A stretch of DNA of 53,567 bases from Clostridia bacterium (lineage in GTDB: Bacteria > Bacillota > Clostridia > Christensenellales > Borkfalkiaceae), in NCBI GenBank assembly GCA_900764105.1, contig CAAFMS010000008.1, positions 1 to 53,567 of the forward strand, in the 5' to 3' direction. Made by a program: the position numbers and the translations under genes. This document shows, piece after piece, positions 49,590-53,567 of the stretch. The notes under the pieces were generated by a model. The model made no database searches. It saw only the letters and a list, made by a program, of their open reading frames with translations, and was not told where the DNA came from. Every line of letters begins with the position of its first letter. Within the stretch, counting starts at the first letter, position 1.

Positions 49590-49796
49590 ATGGACGTAAA
49601 ATTTTGCAATAATTTAAAGTTGGCGAGAAAAGAAATCGGATACACTCAAAAGGAAGTTGCAACGCAACTCGGCGTAGTTGAAAGTTGTTACGCTAATTGG
49701 GAACAAGGAAGAACCGAACCGAGCGTAGAAATGCTGCGAAATCTCGGTCGCATATTAAAAATCGATATAGAAACGCTCATAAACGGCGATTTATAA
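49590..49796 (+). CDS. Short XRE-family transcriptional regulator
   Basis: A 68-residue protein that is essentially one HTH_3 domain (LKLARKEIGYTQKEVATQLGVVESCYANWEQGRTEPSVE). It probably represses the divergent membrane-protein gene and itself. A TAAAAT box (49578-49583) ends 6 bp before the ATG with no SD, so the mRNA may be leaderless. It is followed by a small terminator. Confidence 0.88.
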   Translation: MDVKFCNNLKLARKEIGYTQKEVATQLGVVESCYANWEQGRTEPSVEMLRNLGRILKIDIETLINGDL

Positions 49797-49803
49797 TAAA
49801 AGA

Positions 49804-49824
49804 AAAGATACCTTTTGGTATCTT
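49804..49824 (+). terminator. Terminator of the XRE gene
   Basis: AAGATACC and GGTATCTT pair around TTTT and are followed by TTTG, directly after the stop. Confidence 0.8.
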
Positions 49825-49850
49825 TTTGCATTATATAGCGTAATTTTTCT

Positions 49851-50025
49851 ACGGGACGTCGAGGGCGCCGTCCCCTACGGCAACACTCGACAATTCCTGA
49901 ATTTTAAGTAATTATTTTTACTATTCTTAATCTATATGCGAATCTTTGAAACCGCCAAAACGTATTAGAATACGACTATTGAATCTTTTATACAATCGTA
50001 GGGGACGACGCCCTCGGCGTCCCGT
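49851..50025. mobile_element. MITE-like 175-bp element with 29-bp terminal inverted repeats
   Basis: The ends at 49851-49879 and 49997-50025 are inverted with 27 of 29 matches and begin ACGGGACG. Each end is itself an imperfect palindrome (GGGACG...CGTCCC). The A/T-rich 117-bp centre has no gene. Related arms occur at 25156 and 31261. Confidence 0.75.
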
Positions 50026-50048
50026 TTTATTTTCACAAAAACTCTTTT

Positions 50049-50819
50049 TTAATTCTTTTTGAATTGACCGTCGTATTCGCCGCCCAACTCTTCTATCGCA
50101 TTCTTTATTTCTTTGAAATCATAATACGTTATTCCGCTTTCCTCTATTCTATCCGTGAGATAGGGTATCGCCCTGTCATCGCCGTAAACGGCAAGATAGT
50201 TCGCATATAACGCCGTATTATCGCGATTGTTTTTAAATTCGTCTAAGAGGATATTGAAAATTCTGTCGTCGGGCAAAGTTTTAGACATTATCTCGACAAG
50301 ATACTCCTTACCGATAGCACAGTCCGAATACTCCGCAATAAGATATTCTTTTACCTTTTCCGCTTTGCCCGAAAGATACTCTGTAAGCGACTCGGCAAGG
50401 CTTTCCCCCGTTCCCTTATCGGTCAGAATTTTAACGAAACCGCCGAGCGTTTCGCTTTCCAAATCTCCCGAGAGCATATTCACGGCGTAAGTCGCGACCT
50501 CTTCGTTGCCGTCCGCAGAAATCAGTCTGACAAGTTTTTCGGATATTCCACTTCTTTTCTCTATTTCTTTGCAAAGGAAATCCGACACTTCTCCGTTCTT
50601 TATAACGGCGTTTTCAAGTTCCGAAACCAAGTCGCCGTCCGAAAAGTTACGATAAAAATCTTCGGGCGTTTTGCCGCCGAGTTCGATTTGCGGCGTTTTT
50701 CCGAACGCTTCGTATATCTCGGGTATTTTATCCTCTATTTGCTGCTCGGTCATTTTACCGAGGTTTTCGGCAATATATTTCTTAAAATAGTTTTCAAATA
50801 AGCCGTCTATATCAATCAT
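50049..50819 (-). CDS. Acidic helical-repeat protein of unknown function
   Basis: No family is recognised. The 256-residue protein is acidic, has no membrane segment, and looks all-helical with HEAT-like pairs (NEEVATYAVNMLSGDLE; NTALYANYLAVYGDDRAIPYLTDRIEE). The last pair resembles PBS-lyase HEAT repeats. It is cotranscribed with a TPR protein and hslO (8-bp overlap), so it may be a partner of the TPR protein in proteostasis; that is inference only. Confidence 0.75.
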   Translation of the reverse strand: MIDIDGLFENYFKKYIAENLGKMTEQQIEDKIPEIYEAFGKTPQIELGGKTPEDFYRNFSDGDLVSELENAVIKNGEVSDFLCKEIEKRSGISEKLVRLISADGNEEVATYAVNMLSGDLESETLGGFVKILTDKGTGESLAESLTEYLSGKAEKVKEYLIAEYSDCAIGKEYLVEIMSKTLPDDRIFNILLDEFKNNRDNTALYANYLAVYGDDRAIPYLTDRIEESGITYYDFKEIKNAIEELGGEYDGQFKKN

Positions 50820-52515
50820 TGTTTTTCTTTCCTTTTTTTTCGATTTTCTCGCCTTTAGAGTAAGCCATCAACTCTCTGACGTCGTTTCTTTTCGCGTCGA
50901 AAAATTTATACGCAGAATTTTTGTCTTTAATAATATCGATTCCCGAATAAAAGTAGATAGCGCAAGCCATTGCGGGTATATCGTTAAACCCGCCGAAACC
51001 GCCGTGAGAAAGCATTGCAGCCTCGAATTCTTTGGCTCCGACCTCTAAAAGCTCCGTAGTTTCCCTATCCGCGTAAGCGGAAATTCTGCCGAACGCGTAA
51101 GCAAAACTTTTCTTTAAAATACTCTCGCCCTCGGCGAAATCGGGAGAAATAACTTCTATACTCTTAAAGTGATTTGAATATACTACGTCCGTTTCGCCTT
51201 TAACTCCGTATTCGCAAAACATCGAAACGATTCTGAGTTTCACGTCGTCCGAAACGGCGGGATTTATGAGAAACGATCTCAATTTTTCGATATTTTCCTC
51301 ATCTCCGCTTCGTATCAACGAAAGAGCGAGAGCGACTTGCGAAGTCTGATTGCCGACGAAGAAACTCCAATCGACTACTTCCATAGCGTATTTGCGGTCG
51401 TAATCGCTTATTTTCTTTTCGCCCGTGAAAACGTTTTTGATAAACTCTATGCGTTTGTCCTCTTCTTCGGACGGAACGTTATACGAAAGCGACAACTTAT
51501 CGGGGACGTTTTTATTGCCCGAAGCCGCCGACTCCGCAATGCGAAGATAATACAACGCAACGGGGTTAAGCGAATAAATATAAGATTTTTTCAAATTGCT
51601 TACCGCAGCCGGATAATCGCCCTTATTGTAAAGAAGCATTCCCCTGAGGTAAGAACAATTCGTATTCTCGGGGTTTTTACGCAAAATTTCTTCGGACAAT
51701 TTCAAAGCCTCGTCGAAATATTCGAAATCGCATAAAAGCGTAAGTTTTTTCATAAGAGCGTCTTCGTCGCTTATTTCTGCCGTCAGAAACTTTTTGAATA
51801 AAGCGTCGATTTTTCTGTCGTCTCTTATCGACAGATAATAACCGACCAGAAGCCCGAAAACGTCAACGTTCGACGGGTCCTTTTTGAAAAGAGATTCGAG
51901 TATCTTTATCGCCTCAATCATATCGTAGCCCATTTTGATTAAAGCGTAAGCCTTTTCGTAGCGAGCCTTATCGTAATATTTGCTTTTCTTCGATACGTCG
52001 TTTGCGTAAAGCATCGCTTCGACGTGGTCGCCGTCTTTATTCGCCTGTACCGCCGCAGAATAATTCTCTTCGTCCTCGTCCTCTTCTTCGACAACGCTTA
52101 TAGCCTTATCTTTTTCGACGCCCAAAAACTCCGACAAATAATCGTCTAAAATATCGTCGTACACGCAGTCGCCGACGTCGCCGCATTCCATTTGCTTGTT
52201 AAAATAATAGCCCGCCATCTCGTCGTTGCCTAAAAAAAAGAAATTCGCGCCGAGACCGTTATAACCGTCTATAAGATCGACCTTTCTCGCCGCCTGAAGG
52301 AATTTAAACCAAAAGGTTACTGCGTTTTCATACAAGCCGAGTTCGGTATAAATATCGGCGATATGGCAAAGAATTTCGTCGTTGTAAGGGTTTTTCTCAA
52401 ATTCGTAAAGCAGCGACGAAAGGGCGGCGACGTAATCGCCGTCGTCGCAGTTTGCGTTCGCTTTCTCGTATTTCTTTTTTATATCGGTTTTAAACTCGAT
52501 TATATTATCCGTCAT
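50812..52515 (-). CDS. TPR-repeat protein
   Basis: A 567-residue soluble protein with tetratricopeptide repeats in two clusters: around residues 30-105 (ALSSLLYEFEKNPYNDEILCHIADIYTELG) and around 180-320 (YDKARYEKAYALIKMGYDMIEAIKIL; NTNCSYLRGMLLYNKGDYPAAVSNLKKSY). A DEDEEN-type acidic stretch (EEEDEDEENYS, near 140) separates them, and the C-terminal 200 residues show no motif. It probably works as a scaffold. Overlaps hslO by 11 bp and the next gene by 8 bp. Confidence 0.83.
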   Translation of the reverse strand: MTDNIIEFKTDIKKKYEKANANCDDGDYVAALSSLLYEFEKNPYNDEILCHIADIYTELGLYENAVTFWFKFLQAARKVDLIDGYNGLGANFFFLGNDEMAGYYFNKQMECGDVGDCVYDDILDDYLSEFLGVEKDKAISVVEEEDEDEENYSAAVQANKDGDHVEAMLYANDVSKKSKYYDKARYEKAYALIKMGYDMIEAIKILESLFKKDPSNVDVFGLLVGYYLSIRDDRKIDALFKKFLTAEISDEDALMKKLTLLCDFEYFDEALKLSEEILRKNPENTNCSYLRGMLLYNKGDYPAAVSNLKKSYIYSLNPVALYYLRIAESAASGNKNVPDKLSLSYNVPSEEEDKRIEFIKNVFTGEKKISDYDRKYAMEVVDWSFFVGNQTSQVALALSLIRSGDEENIEKLRSFLINPAVSDDVKLRIVSMFCEYGVKGETDVVYSNHFKSIEVISPDFAEGESILKKSFAYAFGRISAYADRETTELLEVGAKEFEAAMLSHGGFGGFNDIPAMACAIYFYSGIDIIKDKNSAYKFFDAKRNDVRELMAYSKGEKIEKKGKKNND

Positions 52516-53374
52516 TTTGTTTACCTAAAAATTCGTCCACGTCCTTTTTGTAATAGACGTATTTTTTATCGCAGAACTGACAACAGACTTCTATTTTTCC
52601 GTCTTTTTCTATCGCGTCGTACAGCTCTTTTTCTCCGAGCGTAATAAGTACTTTCCGAACGTATTCGTCGCTGCAATTACATTTGTACCTTACGTCAAAA
52701 GCGTTAAAATCGTAACCTTTGAAATACTTTTCGATTATACCTTCCACGCCCGTTTCGCTGATTTGTTTGCTGACGTCCGAAAACTTATTTACCAAATTTT
52801 CCGCTTTAACGAGATTTTCTTCCGTACAATCGGGAAGGGGCTGTATTATCACTCCGCCCGCTCCTATACACTTTTCGTTTTTTATAAGCACTCCGACGGC
52901 TATCGCGGTGGGCTGCTGCTCGCTGTAAGCGTAATACGCCGCAAAGTCCTCGCCGATTTCGCCGCTTACAAGTTCGCTTCTGCCGACGTAAGGTTCTTTA
53001 AGTCCGAGATTTTTAACGACGGTTATATATCCCGAATTTCCGACGACTCCGCCGACGTCGAGTTTTCCGTTCGCTTTCAACGGCAAATCAACCGTCGGGT
53101 TATCAATCGCTCCTCTTACGTTCAACTTAGAATCGGCAGCCGCTATAATTTTACCGCCCGCCCCGTTTCCGTTTATCGTCACGGAAAGCCTTTCATCCTC
53201 GCCTTTAAGTTGCGAAGCCATAAAAGCCGTCACGGTAAGAGTTCTTCCGAGAGCGGCGGCGCATACGGGCGTTAATTTATGTAAACGTATCGCTTCGTTC
53301 ACGACGTCCGTCGTATCCAAAACGGACAGAGAAATCTGTCCGTCAAATATTAAAGTCTTATAAATTTTTCCCAT
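52505..53374 (-). CDS. hslO: Redox-regulated chaperone Hsp33
   Basis: A 289-residue holdase activated by oxidation or heat. The N-terminal domain starts at SVLDTTDVVNEAIRLHKLTPVCAAALGRTLTVTAFMA. The C-terminal zinc switch has CNCSDEYVRKVL and CCQFCDKKY, giving the CxC...CxxC ligands. The start ATG at 53374 has no clear SD. It heads an operon with the TPR and helical-repeat genes and is preceded by a structured RNA (53400-53543). Confidence 0.94.
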   Translation of the reverse strand: MGKIYKTLIFDGQISLSVLDTTDVVNEAIRLHKLTPVCAAALGRTLTVTAFMASQLKGEDERLSVTINGNGAGGKIIAAADSKLNVRGAIDNPTVDLPLKANGKLDVGGVVGNSGYITVVKNLGLKEPYVGRSELVSGEIGEDFAAYYAYSEQQPTAIAVGVLIKNEKCIGAGGVIIQPLPDCTEENLVKAENLVNKFSDVSKQISETGVEGIIEKYFKGYDFNAFDVRYKCNCSDEYVRKVLITLGEKELYDAIEKDGKIEVCCQFCDKKYVYYKKDVDEFLGKQNDG

Positions 53375-53399
53375 AAACTTATTTTTTGATCGCTAGCCG

Positions 53400-53543
53400 A
53401 TAAAAATCTCAACTGAACCCGATTTTCAGGCGTATCTTACGCTTAATTCATTGTTCTTTCCGTGGCTTGTATTTGTATACTAACCCACGGAAACGCCGCG
53501 ACTTAAACGTAATCTACGCCTGAAAATTTGCGGTATCGTCGAG
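53400..53543 (-). ncRNA. Structured RNA candidate upstream of hslO, possibly independent
   Basis: On the minus strand a rod of about 136 nt forms: CTCGAC/GTTGAG, CCG/CGG, a perfect 13-bp helix (53515-53527 with 53422-53434), a GA/GA internal pair, a 10-bp helix with one G-U, a 9-bp helix TTTCCGTGG/CCACGGAAA and a small hairpin. G-U pairs in the first and fourth helices become A.C or C.A mismatches on the plus strand, so the minus strand is the RNA. TTTTT follows the closing helix. TATATT (53546-53551) could be its -10. Size recalls 6S RNA, but no family is firmly recognised. Confidence 0.6.
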
Positions 53544-53567
53544 TTAATATATAGGGCAACCTCTAAG

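Noticed and set aside
53400..53551. tmRNA or tRNA gene at the window end
   Set aside because: No CCA end, no T-loop TTCGA and no tag-peptide frame are visible in the fold.
1..53567. CRISPR array or prophage
   Set aside because: Repeats seen are tandem collagen units, MITE-like elements or tRNA pieces; no spacer pattern, cas gene, integrase or phage structural gene is present.

Overview
The window looks like a chromosomal segment of a spore-forming member of the Bacillota, class Clostridia, probably a gut or environmental uncultured lineage. Evidence for this: a complete gerA-type germinant receptor operon, a pro-sigma-K gene, a YlxY/MlpA pair, a collagen-like surface or exosporium protein, a guanine riboswitch on xpt, RNase J, Hsp33 and many TTGACA-17-TATAAT promoters with GGAGG-type ribosome sites. 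GC content is moderate. No prophage, CRISPR array or intact insertion sequence is visible.

Layout. 1-0.9 kb: 3' part of a collagen-repeat protein. 1-4.8 kb (minus): IMP dehydrogenase and the electron-bifurcating NfnAB pair. 4.9-11.1 kb (minus): purine salvage, with a BmpA-type nucleoside ABC transporter downstream of xpt and its guanine riboswitch. 11.1-13.2 kb: topoisomerase III. 13.4-18.4 kb: a NahK-like kinase and the divergent gerAA-AB-AC operon. 18.5-22.7 kb: a TetR regulator divergent from an ABC exporter with two tandem ATPases. 22.7-24.3 kb: a repeat-rich stretch with a Vat/CatB-type acetyltransferase, pieces of tRNA sequence and an intact tRNA-Ser(CGA). 24.4-31.2 kb: TrmO, a P-type-ATPase-like protein that has lost its catalytic Asp and actuator domain, an M29 aminopeptidase and an intact P-type ATPase. 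31.3-38.2 kb (minus): two CobW GTPases, rhamnose isomerase, an M16 peptidase, a deacetylase-like protein and rhamnulokinase. 38.2-45.2 kb (minus): sigK, then the valS-rnjA-trmR-trhP group, which links translation, RNA processing and wobble-uridine modification. 45.3-48.8 kb: an SsuABC-type ABC importer overlapping tail-to-tail with a YkvI-like membrane protein. 48.9-53.4 kb: a small divergent XRE/membrane protein pair, a MITE-like repeat and an hslO-TPR-hypothetical operon. A structured RNA candidate closes the window.

The most unusual features are regulatory. sigK carries its hydrophobic pro-sequence only if translation starts at an ATT codon preceded by a perfect GGAGGT. The same DNA folds as an intrinsic terminator for the upstream gene, with a sporulation-type promoter in one arm and the ribosome site in the other. 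A second terminator, at ykvI, contains the start codon of the next gene in its 3' arm. Five genes have a -10 box ending 6-9 bases before the ATG and no Shine-Dalgarno sequence, so they look leaderless. The rhaB start has a hairpin between its ribosome site and the ATG. Three MITE-like elements and a family of GGGACG/CGTCCC palindromes sit at operon ends.
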